Assembly (NCBI GenBank): GCA_002751075.1
Contig: NAOQ01000143.1
Span: forward strand, 11,356-43,432
Direction: 5' to 3'
Length of the DNA: 32,077 bases
Source of the DNA: Ichthyophonus hoferi
Taxonomy: Eukaryota; Opisthokonta; Ichthyosporea; Ichthyophonida; Ichthyophonidae
Shown: positions 9,346 through 20,223 of the stretch, piece after piece
How positions within the stretch are numbered: the first letter of the stretch is position 1
How the letters are laid out: the number at the start of each line of letters is the position of its first letter
Made by a program: the position numbers and the translations under genes
The notes under the pieces: model-generated
Database searches by the model: none
What the model was told of the DNA's origin: nothing
What the model saw: only the letters and a program-made list of their open reading frames with translations

Positions 9346-9928
9346 TCTGTCGGTCTGTTATTATTAGTTTTTATTGATTTGCATGTATAGTCGTCCATCT
9401 GAGAGCAGGAGGTGCCAAGACTATAAAAGAACCAAATTCCCAAATGAAAACAAATGATTTTAAAAAATAATCTACTAGGTTATAATCCCATGGAGATTCT
9501 TTGTATTTGAATTACAATTTAGTGTATTACAGAAATGCGTTTTTAATATAAAACTAATTGAGACACAAATTTAAAAAAGACAGGTAGCTTAAACTATTGA
9601 TTTGGCACTATTGACATTAATAGAAGTATTATATAATTAAATCAGTGCCTTGATTGCAAAATTCGGTATTTGTTTTTAACCAAATATGTGTGAATTTAAT
9701 AATCAAATTACACAGAATGATTAGTCACAAGCATATAAGTAATGGTAAGCTTATTCTTCAATCCGATTACTTAACATTATGAACTAATCATAAATTGTTT
9801 TATATACTGTTTTCTCAATTCCACAAATTGTCTACTAAATCATTACTTTCCCATACTATCATGTGTCATCATCATCTCCCACGCTCATATTTACTATTAG
9901 GAAAAGTGGGCTCCCTACACCGATGAAT

Positions 9929-10478
9929 CAATAATAAATGGCAATTAGAGTTTAAAGCCAATCAGTAACTAGATCAAGTTTTAAAACGGTCGACTCAAGT
10001 GACTTTTAAGATTGGAATAAATATTTTGCTTTTTTTTTTTTACATAACAATAAAAAATAAAAAATAATTATCACTTAAATAGTAAATAAACTCTGATAAT
10101 TGTTATAATACGGAAGAGAGAGCAATAAAATACTTGATCGACCAAAGTAATGGCCAATCATTATTTACCTATTAAATACTGGCTGTACATCACCTATTCT
10201 CATCTCCAGACTTTATTTTTAGAAGGCGTGCAAAGGTCTGAAATAAATGATTGGCCATTACTTTGGTCGATCAAGTATTCCATTTCTCCCACTTTTGTAG
10301 TCGATAAATTATTAAAATTTGATTACTTATTAACTGATAATTATTTTTTATTTTTTATTTTTATGCTAAAAAAATGACTAACTATTTTTACCTATTTTAA
10401 AAGTTACTTGATTTGACCGTTAATAAAACACAATCTACTATCTTATTGGCTCTAAAATTAAATTTACATTTATTATTG
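9929..10478. repeat. 550-bp foldback element with long inverted arms
   Basis: Two arms of about 235 bp (9929-10163 and 10245-10478) face each other across a loop of about 80 bp. The innermost 34 bp of the arms (10129-10162 against 10246-10279) are exact reverse complements. Outward the arms carry mismatches but remain alignable to the ends (CAATAATAAATG at both). No transposase frame exists; the short frame over the loop is a by-product. It is a foldback or long-hairpin MITE whose transcript would fold into long double-stranded RNA. Confidence 0.8.
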
Positions 10479-10929
10479 GTTTATTTTTGTAGGTGCTACT
10501 TGCATGAAACTTACGAGCAGAACCGTGTCATCAACCACTTTATTCGTATATCACCGATTATACGTTAGATACTATTTATACCTATTATTATCCCAACTTC
10601 AAATCAAAATTTGAATATCGAATGTATTAATTTGACCTTTAACATTATTATATTTGATTTGGCTAAAAAAAAACATTATCATTGTAAAAATTAATAGATA
10701 AACATAATTAATTTAAACATATATATTGCAATTATACGATAGTGCTAGTTTCCTTCCGCGTAATTCCTCCAATTAAAAGAATAAAGATGTGTACGCTAAA
10801 TGCGTATGCTTTGAAATTTGTACGTTAATATTGATTTGTAACTAGTATTATTTTAAAAAAACAATCATATATATTTTATTAACAATATTTAAAATTTAAA
10901 ATTTAAAAATGAAAAGAATTTATTATTAT
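10479..10929. other. AT-rich 5' spacer; right part shared with the second hydrolase copy
   Basis: From about 10835 the sequence resembles 21105-21180 upstream of the paralogue (TAACTAGT.TTATTT and a TTTAAAAATGAAA block), so the segmental duplication begins about here. Nothing else is recognised. Confidence 0.45.
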
Positions 10930-11068
10930 TATTTATAAATGAATCCCTCTAACATTAATAACACATTCTCTAGTATTATCAAGCAACAAAAGTTTGGTTT
11001 TGTTGGTCCTGTATTTGTATTTGCCTCCCTCAACGAATCGTCATGTACACATTTTTCGTCCAAGATTT
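10930..11068 (-). repeat. Pogo/Tigger-like transposase scrap upstream of hydrolase copy 1
   Basis: It is homologous to the two copies upstream of hydrolase copy 2. On the minus strand one frame contains KLLLLDN, the signature around the second catalytic Asp of pogo/Tigger DDE transposases (LLLLDNAPGH). Frame breaks show that it is dead. The family call rests on this short motif and on its neighbour at 21205-21338. Confidence 0.4.
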
Positions 11069-11135
11069 AAATTTTAATTCGTGTTAAAATTAATTTATGT
11101 CTTTTATGAAATACAACTTGTTTATTCCAGTTGAG

Positions 11136-11172
11136 CCTTTATTCTGCTTTAGTAATATAGTATATATATATG
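11136..11172 (+). promoter_or_regulatory. Core promoter block of hydrolase copy 1
   Basis: CTTTATTCTGCTTTA followed by a TATATA run is conserved at 21392-21430 upstream of the paralogue. It lies about 75-110 bp before the ATG, which suits a TATA-type core promoter. The flanking AT-rich leader is less conserved. Confidence 0.5.
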
Positions 11173-11243
11173 TTATATTTAAGCAAACAAACAGTTTAAT
11201 AATACAACGTGGAAAGTTGGTGTCTTCTTTTTTATTATTTATT

Positions 11244-12644
11244 ATGAAGCTTACCCCTTTTGATGATACTCCCCGCGTCACTGCCACACCCAACCTCTTA
11301 ATGGAGGAGGATGTCCTGGAAGGCAAATTGAGAGAGATCCCCATCCCTACACAGGCACAGGATTCACAGGAAGCAATACCCGGTCCCACTATCACAACAG
11401 TTGAGGAACTTATAGCCTTGGAGAGTGAGGAGGAATACGAGATCCTTATCATTGCCCTACGTGCTATGCTCAAAACCGATCCTACTCTCTTTGAAAACGC
11501 ATGGGTTAAATCATGGATGGCTAGACGTTGGAGGAACATGTTCATTCGAGAAGCCTGTCTCAATAAGGTGTCTTTGAATTATGCCACTGAATATTCTGCT
11601 CTTAACTATCTTGGCTTTAAGATTGATTCCAGATCTCCTGCTCAAAAGGTTTCAGAATGTTTTCTTCGTATGACTGGTCCTGATGAGTGGGTTTATGTCG
11701 ATGGAACAAACGATGTCAAAGCCATGCCTGAACCTAAGATTCCAGATAATCTCACCACCGGAGTTATGTTTGCTCCCGGTTTGCTTAATGGATGGTTACC
11801 TGTTCGTGCGTTCAGCACCGGTCTTTCAGCTATTCAAAAGCGACTGGGTGTTAAGGTTATGAGAGTAGATGCACATCCCATGCGTGGGTGTATAACTAAT
11901 CTTGAGGACTTCAAACAGGCTCTTTCAGGTGGCAGATGCCGTGATGCTGATGGCAATTTACTGGAAGGAATGGACTTCCCAAACAAGTTTATCTGTATAG
12001 GTTACAGCAAGGGTGGGCCCGATCTTCTTACTTTGTTCACCGAGTGTCCAGAAATACAAAGCCGTTGCCGTGCCATGTACACCTGGGCTGGAGCACTTAG
12101 TGGATCTTATATGGCTAATCAAGCTTATGAAAATTTTAAGCAATTCCCTAATGCTGTCTTGAATGTACATGTAGAGAAACTTTTGGCTCTTCTTTGTCCC
12201 GTTATCGAGCTAAGAAGTGGTCCTTTGTATCGCCTGCCTGAGGTGGACGTCGGGGATGCTGTATTACATTTGACTACACATTACCGTGAATCATATATAA
12301 AGGAAAACTTAGATGTCTTAGAGAAAATGCCATTCCCTGTGTTTCATATCAGTGGATCTACAGAGGAAGAGAATCTTCCCTATTTCCAGATTGCAGGTTA
12401 TCGTACCCTGGCTCGTTATGATAACAACAATGATATGCAATTAACACAGGATGAGGCAACCATGAAGCTACCCAAGTCTGCCCATCTAGCCATGGTTCAT
12501 GCTAATCATTGGGATATGAGTTATGCTGACTTCCCTCTGCTATATACCCTGGGCTCAATGCACCTTGCCCATTATTTCCCCAGAGATGCTGCTATGGCTG
12601 CAATGGTCATGCTCGCAGCAGAGTTGGGTCTTATGTCTGATTAG
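11244..12644 (+). CDS. Alpha/beta-hydrolase (lipase/esterase-like), paralogue 1
   Basis: It encodes 466 residues with no intron. The frame is open to 11097, but ATG 11244 is chosen because the paralogue starts at the same MK-T and has equal length. Residues 1-165 form an acidic, helix-rich N-terminal part with a WVKSWMA.RWRN segment. Residues 170-466 look like an alpha/beta-hydrolase: GVMFAPGLLNGWLP, a nucleophile elbow GYSKGG with S255, and a late HANHWDMSY with candidate catalytic H422. The acid may lie in or near DNNNDMQLTQDE (393-404), which also fits an EF-hand loop spacing except for Met at position 6. No signal peptide or membrane segment is seen, so it is probably cytosolic. The substrate is unknown; an ester or acyl bond is the family expectation. 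Against paralogue 2 there are 75 differences and no indels by hand count, mostly in the first 50 residues, and none at 371-412. Confidence 0.85.
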   Translation: MKLTPFDDTPRVTATPNLLMEEDVLEGKLREIPIPTQAQDSQEAIPGPTITTVEELIALESEEEYEILIIALRAMLKTDPTLFENAWVKSWMARRWRNMFIREACLNKVSLNYATEYSALNYLGFKIDSRSPAQKVSECFLRMTGPDEWVYVDGTNDVKAMPEPKIPDNLTTGVMFAPGLLNGWLPVRAFSTGLSAIQKRLGVKVMRVDAHPMRGCITNLEDFKQALSGGRCRDADGNLLEGMDFPNKFICIGYSKGGPDLLTLFTECPEIQSRCRAMYTWAGALSGSYMANQAYENFKQFPNAVLNVHVEKLLALLCPVIELRSGPLYRLPEVDVGDAVLHLTTHYRESYIKENLDVLEKMPFPVFHISGSTEEENLPYFQIAGYRTLARYDNNNDMQLTQDEATMKLPKSAHLAMVHANHWDMSYADFPLLYTLGSMHLAHYFPRDAAMAAMVMLAAELGLMSD

Positions 12645-12784
12645 GTTGTGTTGTAAGCCTGTTGTATTATAGTATAGTATAGTATAGTGGTATAATAACG
12701 AATGCTACGCCGCTTGATTTAGCAGACTGACTCTGAGATTTAGTGTAAAAGAAGAAATAAGGTAAAATTAAATATAAGACATTA
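12645..12784 (+). other. 3' flank of hydrolase copy 1, shared with copy 2
   Basis: Starting right after the stop, a TATAG pentamer run (12668-12688) and a 24-bp block containing TACGCCGCTTGATTTAG (12699-12722) recur after copy 2 (the block at 23107-23130 differs at one position). The block may be 3' UTR. Confidence 0.55.
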
Positions 12785-13415
12785 GAAGTAGGACTAAACT
12801 CAGGGATACTTATTGCTATTTTAATATTTTGGCTAAACGATTACAGCATCGTAAATATTAGAAGAAGTGACGCTGGGCTTGACTAATTGGCCTTCTAGTA
12901 GAGGATCTGGATTGATTACTCCATCCTCTTTAAAAACTATAGACATAATATGAATACATATAAATATACATAAAATTCCAGAATATGACTTTCTAACCAG
13001 TATTAATTTTCTATGTGACATACATTTTTCTTTATTAATGTATGAAGCCTTGTATTTATGCTTCTTTCGCTCAAACACCAATTTTGATAAGATTTGAACT
13101 GACCAACGAGCCTATGTTTAAGATCTATTTGACTCTCGAACGCTACAAACACCTGTTCTATTGAATTCCAATTGCTTAATTACTAATTGATCGATACCTA
13201 TACAGTACCTGATTGGTTGTGTGTTTTTAGCGTGCATTATTTTTATGAATTGATTGAATTATCGACCTTTGAGCAAGCTCCAAATTAATGAGAACATAAA
13301 TCATTCACAACGATTTCCCATCAAAATTGACTAGGAAGCAACGTCTTTTCTTTACAGTAATGAATGAAAAATAATAATAAGAAATAAAAGTGTAGTGAAC
13401 GCTTTAGCTCCAACA
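12785..13415 (-). mobile_element. LTR-like fossil, family C, copy 1 (minus orientation)
   Basis: Comparison with the second hydrolase flank shows about 630 extra bases here, so this is an insertion. Read on the minus strand it begins TGTTGGAGCTAAAGCG, as an LTR would, and includes a TATA-like ATAAATACAAGG and AATAAAG. Much of it aligns with 14165-14629. The opposite edge is less clear. It carries the short minus frame with QLVKPS near that edge. The divergence suggests it is old. Confidence 0.5.
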
Positions 13416-13538
13416 AAACATAATACTATAGTGTTAATACTACATGGAATACATTTATATACTTACACATTCAAGTATGGCTATAGTATATTCTACATTG
13501 ATTAATTGCATATTCACCAGCTAATATATCTACATGTG

Positions 13539-13801
13539 TGTCGGATAATTTAAATAATTATCTATTTCTAATATGCACCAAAGGTTAACACACTTAGATT
13601 GAGAACTTATTACTTAGATAAAATTATACAACACGTTTATAAACAAAAACGCATGCCCAAAATCAATCTGGGCCCACCAGCTTATGTACTTTATTGGTGT
13701 TAGTACTAGCTCATAGACGTCCAATAGGGATCGTTAGTCACAACGTAGATGCTTAATATTTAGCTAATCTCATCACATACTAGAACAATCATTATGTGAC
13801 A
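13539..13801 (+). mobile_element. Solo LTR fossil, family A, copy 2, with an empty-site match
   Basis: It begins TGTCGGATAATTT and ends ATGTGACA. The flank of hydrolase copy 2 near 23290-23325 lacks it, giving an empty site. A likely 5-bp target duplication is ATGTG (13534-13538) and ATATG (13802-13806), with one mismatch. It entered after the segmental duplication, or was lost precisely from the other copy, which is less likely. Confidence 0.65.
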
Positions 13802-14164
13802 ATATGATACATGCTTATGCAATTACATGCAATATACCTATGCATGAGACTTGTATTATATGCGATTAGAATCCATTAGGTATTGCTGCCGTTTAGACTT
13901 TAGAGCTTTACTTTACAACTTTTGTGGGGTTTGCAGGGCAACAATGACATGGGCATATATTATTGCTGAGGCAAGGCATGTCTGCTAACTTCCACCATAA
14001 TTTAATGCAAAATATAACTTAAAAAGTAAACAGAGACTAGAAAAATACTAAGCAAAGAATATTTGGAATGCCAGAGGCAGCTATAAGGATCAATATACAT
14101 ATGTTGTTTACTGTCTTATATAATATCCTATTTGAGCATGCCATATTATATTAGTATTTAATAA
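13802..14164. other. Continuation of the duplicated 3' flank
   Basis: It matches 23310-23690 in order (ATGATACATGC, a GCAGGGCAA/GTAGGGCAA block, ACTAGAAAAATA, GTTTACTGTC, CCATATTATATT). No gene is seen. The shared flank ends near 14160 and 23690, which bounds the duplication. Confidence 0.55.
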
Positions 14165-14629
14165 GAGGTTTGGATTTGCATCTGGAAAACTATAGAAGCG
14201 GTTTGTAGTTGAATGGGTAGATATACAAGCACGAGTATAAGAAGAACAAGTCACATAGTTGGTTGTAAAAAGGTAACCAAGTGTTTGAACTATTTTTTTT
14301 ACCGCACTTAAATAGATTATTTTTTATTATTGTTACCACATGTATACTTTTGATTATAAATCCAAAAACACTAAGCACTAGCTGATTGATACCTGTATAG
14401 TTTGTAATTAGTTGTAGGCGATCAGTGTAAGTTATTCTATGAATTGATTGAATTATAAAAATTGTAGTGACAAGCTCAGAATCAATAAAAAACATCAATT
14501 ATTTACTAAGAATTCCTCTATCAAGCTTAACTAGGAAGGAACATCCTTGCTTTCTAGCAATAAGTGAGTCATAGAACAATAAAAAAAAGAATAAACTGTA
14601 AAAGTGCAGTGAGCATTTTGGCTCTAACA
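14165..14629 (-). mobile_element. LTR-like fossil, family C, copy 2 (minus orientation)
   Basis: Read on the minus strand it begins TGTTAGAGCCAAAATGC, matching copy 1 at 13415. Shared blocks include TATGAATTGATTGAATTAT and ACTAGGAAG.AAC. The left edge is uncertain. The minus-strand frame of about 100 codons inside is probably not a gene. Confidence 0.45.
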
Positions 14630-15640
14630 TTTACTAGACAAGTTCAATAGAAAGTCATTTGGTAATTACTCCTATTATTGGTCCATCACTGTGTGGTAAA
14701 ATGTTGCTAAGCCAACTAGTTAAAAAAATAGTTTTTTTTATACATAAAAGACCAATCAGAACTTTACATATATACGTATTAGCATTTTCCCATGATACAT
14801 ATAAAATAAGTTTTGAAAACAATAATCAAGACAGTGCTTTTCAGTCGTCAATTACGTTAAACCTTTTCTAGAAAGTTATTTTATTTATTCATTTGCATTA
14901 TGTTTTTTGATTCTAAAGTGGGTGGTGGTAAAGTTATTGTCTAATTTGTTTACTAGAAGACCAACTAGTCAAGCCTGGTAAAGTTTGTTGAGATCAGTAT
15001 GTATAATTAGAGTATTATGATTACAAATACCTACGTTGTTGCCCATGATAATTCTAAACTATATTACAAAAATCATAGTTTCCAAGGTTTCAATGAATCC
15101 AGAGCACCAAAAGATACTGAATCAACTATTTTCCCAGTAACTCTTAATACAATGCATCATAAACAGCATATTATATACATATAAATATATTATAAAATAC
15201 AATTTTCTACATCTAGTAAGCTAATAAGTAAGTAATTTAACCCAATAACCTTATTAGAAGTATCAGTAAGTAGAAGTAGAGTAGAATTTTTGTACTAATA
15301 TATGATTGATGAATATGGGCCTGAATCAATCAGGAACATAAAATAATATATAGTACATAGACAGCTATGCTATACAGGGTTTGAAACGCTTGACTTCTTT
15401 AACCATAACAAATTCAAAAGAAAGCCAACTTTGTTAGCATTTTTTATAGTTCTAAACATGCAAGTACAATTATAAACAAGGGGAAGCCTGAATAACGTAA
15501 AAAAGCAATTTACGCCTGATCCAAAAGCATTGAAAATGCTTACCTTAATATTATTCTTTTTAAGCCAATTAGTTTTAAAAAAATAATTGTATGAGGAGAA
15601 AAATACAATACTCAGGCATATCTGTCTAGGATGGGTCTAC
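14630..15640. other. AT-rich stretch with repeat scraps
   Basis: A short plus frame (to 14871) is unrecognised. At 14934-14981 lies an inverted copy of the family C edge with the CTTGACTAGTTGGTCTTCTA word. The rest holds no clear feature. Confidence 0.35.
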
Positions 15641-17400
15641 ATTCCAGACAAAGCAGAATTCACCACTTTAGACAGAGCCATCCTTTCCAAAAAAAAAACC
15701 CCCCCAAAATTTAAAAAGTATGCACTTATCTGCCATTTGATGAAGGGATAATAATTAACTGAAAAACTACAACAACCAATCTAGAGACAAGAGGCATTTA
15801 GTCCTTTGATAAAGACTTCACTTTTGATTTTTTTCAGCAAAGGCGATAGCCAGGGGTCATATTAATATGTTAATAGGGTTATGAGCCCTTCCCATATGCT
15901 TTCACCCGCACTCTCCCATACACCTTCACATCCACATATACGCAAACTTATTTTCCAAAAACTTATTTTATCCCCCAAATATAATGAAGAATACTTCCAC
16001 AAAAGAGACAAATTACAAAGTTTTGCATCTTTACCAGCAATATTACTATCTGCAATAAAAAACTTTATAGGATTCTTACCTTTATTTTTTGAGGATTTAT
16101 TCTGACCTGCAATCACAAAACCTATAGTTATTGACCAATGATTATACTGGCACTGGCACAACAAAATTGAATTTCCAATTCAAAGACATCCAAATAAACA
16201 CAAAAAGTCATGACAGACAAATTTCAACACCTAATACTATTTCACAAGAAATAACAAAAATTGTTTAAGAACAATTACGGCCCTTCATAAAAGCAATTGA
16301 ACAACAAGAGAACATGGTTAACTAAAACATGCAAACTCTTTTTTGACAAAGTAGAAGCTCTAGGTGTATATCCACCTTTCTCTACAGTTATGAAAATTGA
16401 CTTTTAAGATAAAACTGGTTTTTAATCCAGACCAGACTCATTCGACACAACAAAACCCAATTTCCTTTCAGCAATTTCAAGTCGTGCCAGTTTTACCACA
16501 ACTTGCTGGCACTATAAAGTTCTTCCTACAACAAACCAATCCCAAATTAGTCTTTACAGCCAATTCCTAGCTTATGCTTCAAGATTGGAAGGAAGAAATG
16601 TAACTGATGCGCCATCAATCTAATTATGAAAATGGATTGAGCATTTCTTCCACTTACCTTGAGTGGGCTAGTATTAAAGAAAAACACCTATTGCTGCCTG
16701 ATGAGGCGATATGCTGTTCTTATCTTCTTCACACCATCTGTTTCAATAAACACTACAACATTTGAGCCAAAATTAAACTTAGACACTCTAAAACACTAAC
16801 CCAGTTCCTTACAAGATATGTTGGTTTAGCTAATGGCCTTGAAGGATCTGCCCTAACAATTCCAACACATGTCCGAGTTCTATGCTTTATCACCCCTTTA
16901 GCATCCATACCTAACCCTCAATCAACCCTAGATTTACTTTAAAGTTGTAAACAGCCAACTTGACCAATTCTTCACACAGCTATAGCTAGAGAAAAAAAAA
17001 CACCATGCATGAGTAGTACCAACAGGGTAATTGAAGACTGTCTCAATATACCAACAGAAATCAAGTGCATATGCAGTGTTCATGAAAATCACAATGCTAT
17101 TATGACACTGACCCTCATGTTATGTATATTATGTTAGAATGTTTGCTCAACAAGAGTGGACCAAACTTTGAAAAAAACATTTCCTCCTTTCAGATGAGTG
17201 ACTACCAGCATGCCTCACTCGCCAAGTACGTGAAACGATCTGCTAGTGCAGCTAAATCAACTGCCAAATCAACACAACACAAATTCCATTCTGGAACATC
17301 ATAGTCATCATAGGCTAATATGGCTAAGATTTGTAAAACAGAGCCCCGACTTTTGGAAAGACAAAAGATCTGAGCACTGATTATTGTATTCAAGTGCCAG
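15641..17400 (+). mobile_element. Retroelement gag-like fossil
   Basis: Conceptual translation of the plus strand in several frames shows gag-like composition between about 16240 and 17110: TYLEWASIKEKHLL followed by a hydrophobic segment, then TQFLTRYVGL, and later a Cys/His-rich scrap reminiscent of a zinc knuckle. It is clearly broken with many interruptions and is old. It lies just upstream of family B LTR-like sequence, so it may belong to that element, but this is inference. Confidence 0.4.
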
Positions 17401-17734
17401 TGGAAAACTAGACATTACAATAAGAAACAACAATTACAGTAAAACATAGTAATCATAATATGCTGGCCACGTACCTTTTAATAATCTAATAGCTTATATA
17501 TATAATACATATATTATGATATTGCTAACAAAACATAATAAATACAAAGCTTTGTGTGCCACGAACCTATTCGTATTTGCCCCGTATTGGTATTATATAC
17601 ACAGATGTGGGGCTTTTATTTTTTTTTTTTTTTTCCGTTTCCTTTTATCCTTTTCTGACCTTTGTTTATCGCGTGTTATAATTGTAACTGTGTTCATTAA
17701 TGTAAATGTGACTAATCATAGAGATTCTGTTACA

Positions 17735-18560
17735 AGATTGTTAACTCTGAATGAACACATAGTTCAAATTGATATGCCAATACACAGTTTTCAGGCACTT
17801 ACATTAGTGAAATGACTAATGAGCCAGTACACATAGTATAAGATTATCGAGATGGAATCAGATATTCCTAGTGAGTCTCTGTTATCTTTCAAGAATTGTA
17901 TTAATCAATAAGAATATTTAGGAATGATCCACTTTAAATTACTGAACACAGCTCCATGGGTGTTAACCTAAAAAAAAATAACACCCAAAGTAATAAAGAA
18001 AACAAACATCAATACATCAATAATAAAGGGACCCGCTCACAAATATGCGGTATCAATAAGCAAAATACGAAGATCTCGTAAACGCACACCAAAATACATT
18101 TGCATTTAATTATATATATGAAATAACCACATTGTTAATGTAATACTTAATCCACCACTGGCTCTCGCATATAATAATTAGTGTCAAGATTTCTCGCTCA
18201 TTCAGAACTTAGAGAACTACTTACTAACATTAAATAGCGACAATAGTTATTATTTACATTGTAACCTTACTGATCGATCTCACTGCACAATTTTTACACT
18301 CGCACTCAAGCGCATCAAAATATCTATTCCTTGTGAATTAAAACAAAGATATAGTTACTACACCCAGTTACCTAAAGAGTTGGTATATGGGCCTTCTATA
18401 GAACCTCTATCACAATAACTGAGTCTGAAAGACAGATTCAATTATGTGACTATTATTAACACTGGTTCAGCAATATTAGCTATTACCAGTTATACAATTG
18501 GAGATCCTAACAGCTGTGGACCAGTCGCTAGGACTACCATAGTTTCTGATAGATTCTTAT
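17735..18560 (+). mobile_element. Family B LTR-like fossil, copy 2
   Basis: It aligns with 5090-5560: TTAACTCTGAATGAACAC, CTAATGAGCCAGTA, ATAAAGAAAACAAACA, CCGCTCACAAATATGCGG, and past the LTR edge GTCGCTAGGACTACCATAG. Its upstream edge may reach about 17550. It is old and broken. Confidence 0.5.
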
Positions 18561-18850
18561 TAGTTATTACAATTCACAGAAGACCACCGAGGCGTACTAG
18601 AGTTGTCTGATCTTATCTCGATGATCTAATACTATTGTGTCCTCTTTTGCATGGCTCGATAGTATGCTCACCTACTATGTATTGAGAAGTTAGTTCACCT
18701 AGTTGAAGAAAATTATTCAATCAACTAATATCTGGCTAATTATTTTATGATCTGCTTATTACTAGATCTTCGGCCGAACTATATGTTCATTTGGAATTAA
18801 CGGTCTTGCAACACTTAGGGTAACTAACATGATTCTTTTTTGAGTCCTTA
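18561..18850. other. AT-rich non-coding stretch
   Basis: No feature is recognised. It may be the internal remains of the preceding retroelement. Confidence 0.35.
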
Positions 18851-19324
18851 AGCTTGAAGTGTGGGTCACCTAGTAAAGTGAATTTAAAATATGAGAATAC
18901 AAAAAACTTTTTAGTTACATTTAGTAGTAATAATTTTTTTAACATACACTCAGCCCTAGCTCCTATCACTGATTGTTCACGCTGTGCTATTACCACAATC
19001 GCACTTAGGCATATTAAGGCAGGAATTACTCTTCAATTATTAAAAGACTTCTATAGAGAGCTAACGACAGAACCATCATACACACCTTCCTTTACATGGT
19101 ACCCATTTCAACTTTTTACTGAAAGCCGATCAGAGCTAAGAGTAGCCTCTATTGCTAACCCAGTAAGAGATATATCTAAAGAACACCTGATTGCAGCCAC
19201 CAAAGCCTGTGGGCAAGTCAATAGAACAACCACCGATTGCTATAAAATATATCAAGCTTCATTGGTACTTGTGCTTATGTTTTTAGCTGCATCTAATAAC
19301 TCTGGTCTATGGTTTATCTGTTAA
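18851..19324 (+). other. Unrecognised 157-codon open frame (exon or element fragment)
   Basis: The frame is open from just after a stop near 18850 to TAA 19322-19324 but has no ATG before its last fifth, so it cannot be a complete gene as it stands. It has even, protein-like composition with several Cys (CGS, DC..C), an ESRSELR segment and a hydrophobic end VLVLMFLAA followed by GLWFIC. The start and end blocks recur at 8041-8206, suggesting a repeated coding element. No family is recognised. It could be an exon or the C-terminal piece of a transposon protein. Confidence 0.3.
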
Positions 19325-19529
19325 AAGGTCTAAAATAAAAAGTTAGCGGATAGTTTTATTATCATTCCGGGGAGTATGAATGGTGTTACCTATGCGACGT
19401 TTATGAAAAGAATATGTCAAAATCCTAAAACTTGATCATATTTGTAAATATGTTATCAAAAAATTACGGAGATGCGCTTCTATGCTGCTTCAAAAAAAAA
19501 GATCAAAGAAACGGTTAGGGATAGTGCAA

Positions 19530-19737
19530 TGGCACATAGATTGTTCTAGTACGTGATGATATTAGTTAAATATTGCACAACCTCAATATTGTAACTAACA
19601 ATCTCTCCTGGACGTCTATTGGCTAATACCAACTCTAATAAAGTATGTGAGCCGGACTCAGACTGGTTCTGGGCATGCGTTTTTTTTTTCATAAACGTGG
19701 TGTACAGATTTATCTATGTAGTTAAGTTGTACATTGG
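19530..19737 (-). mobile_element. Family A LTR fossil, copy 3, cut by the assembly gap
   Basis: In inverted orientation it matches 13801-13539 (TTGTTCTAGTA, GACGTCTATTGG, GGGCATGCGTTTTT). It runs into Ns at 19738. The same sequence restarts after the gap. Confidence 0.6.
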
Positions 19738-20219
19738 NNNNNNNNNNNNNNNNNNNNNNNNNNNNNNNNNNNNNNNNNNNNNNNNNNNNNNNNNNNNNNN
19801 NNNNNNNNNNNNNNNNNNNNNNNNNNNNNNNNNNNNNNNNNNNNNNNNNNNNNNNNNNNNNNNNNNNNNNNNNNNNNNNNNNNNNNNNNNNNNNNNNNNN
19901 NNNNNNNNNNNNNNNNNNNNNNNNNNNNNNNNNNNNNNNNNNNNNNNNNNNNNNNNNNNNNNNNNNNNNNNNNNNNNNNNNNNNNNNNNNNNNNNNNNNN
20001 NNNNNNNNNNNNNNNNNNNNNNNNNNNNNNNNNNNNNNNNNNNNNNNNNNNNNNNNNNNNNNNNNNNNNNNNNNNNNNNNNNNNNNNNNNNNNNNNNNNN
20101 NNNNNNNNNNNNNNNNNNNNNNNNNNNNNNNNNNNNNNNNNNNNNNNNNNNNNNNNNNNNNNNNNNNNNNNNNNNNNNNNNNNNNNNNNNNNNNNNNNNN
20201 NNNNNNNNNNNNNNNNNNN
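19738..20219. other. Assembly gap (482 N)
   Basis: Unresolved bases. Three long frames drawn through it are meaningless. Confidence 1.
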
Positions 20220-20223
20220 TCAG

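Noticed and set aside
11097-11243. Longer N-terminus for hydrolase paralogue 1
   Set aside because: The paralogue has no matching extension, the stretch is the AT-rich promoter and leader, and it contains the conserved TATA block.
11090-11563. Minus-strand frames opposite both hydrolase genes (also 21536-21808, 11958-12170, 22224-22433)
   Set aside because: They are antisense shadows of a well-conserved sense gene, present in both copies only because the sense sequence is conserved.
15862-16164. Two opposing 75-100 codon frames as host genes
   Set aside because: They overlap each other, lie next to gag-like debris and have no recognisable domain.
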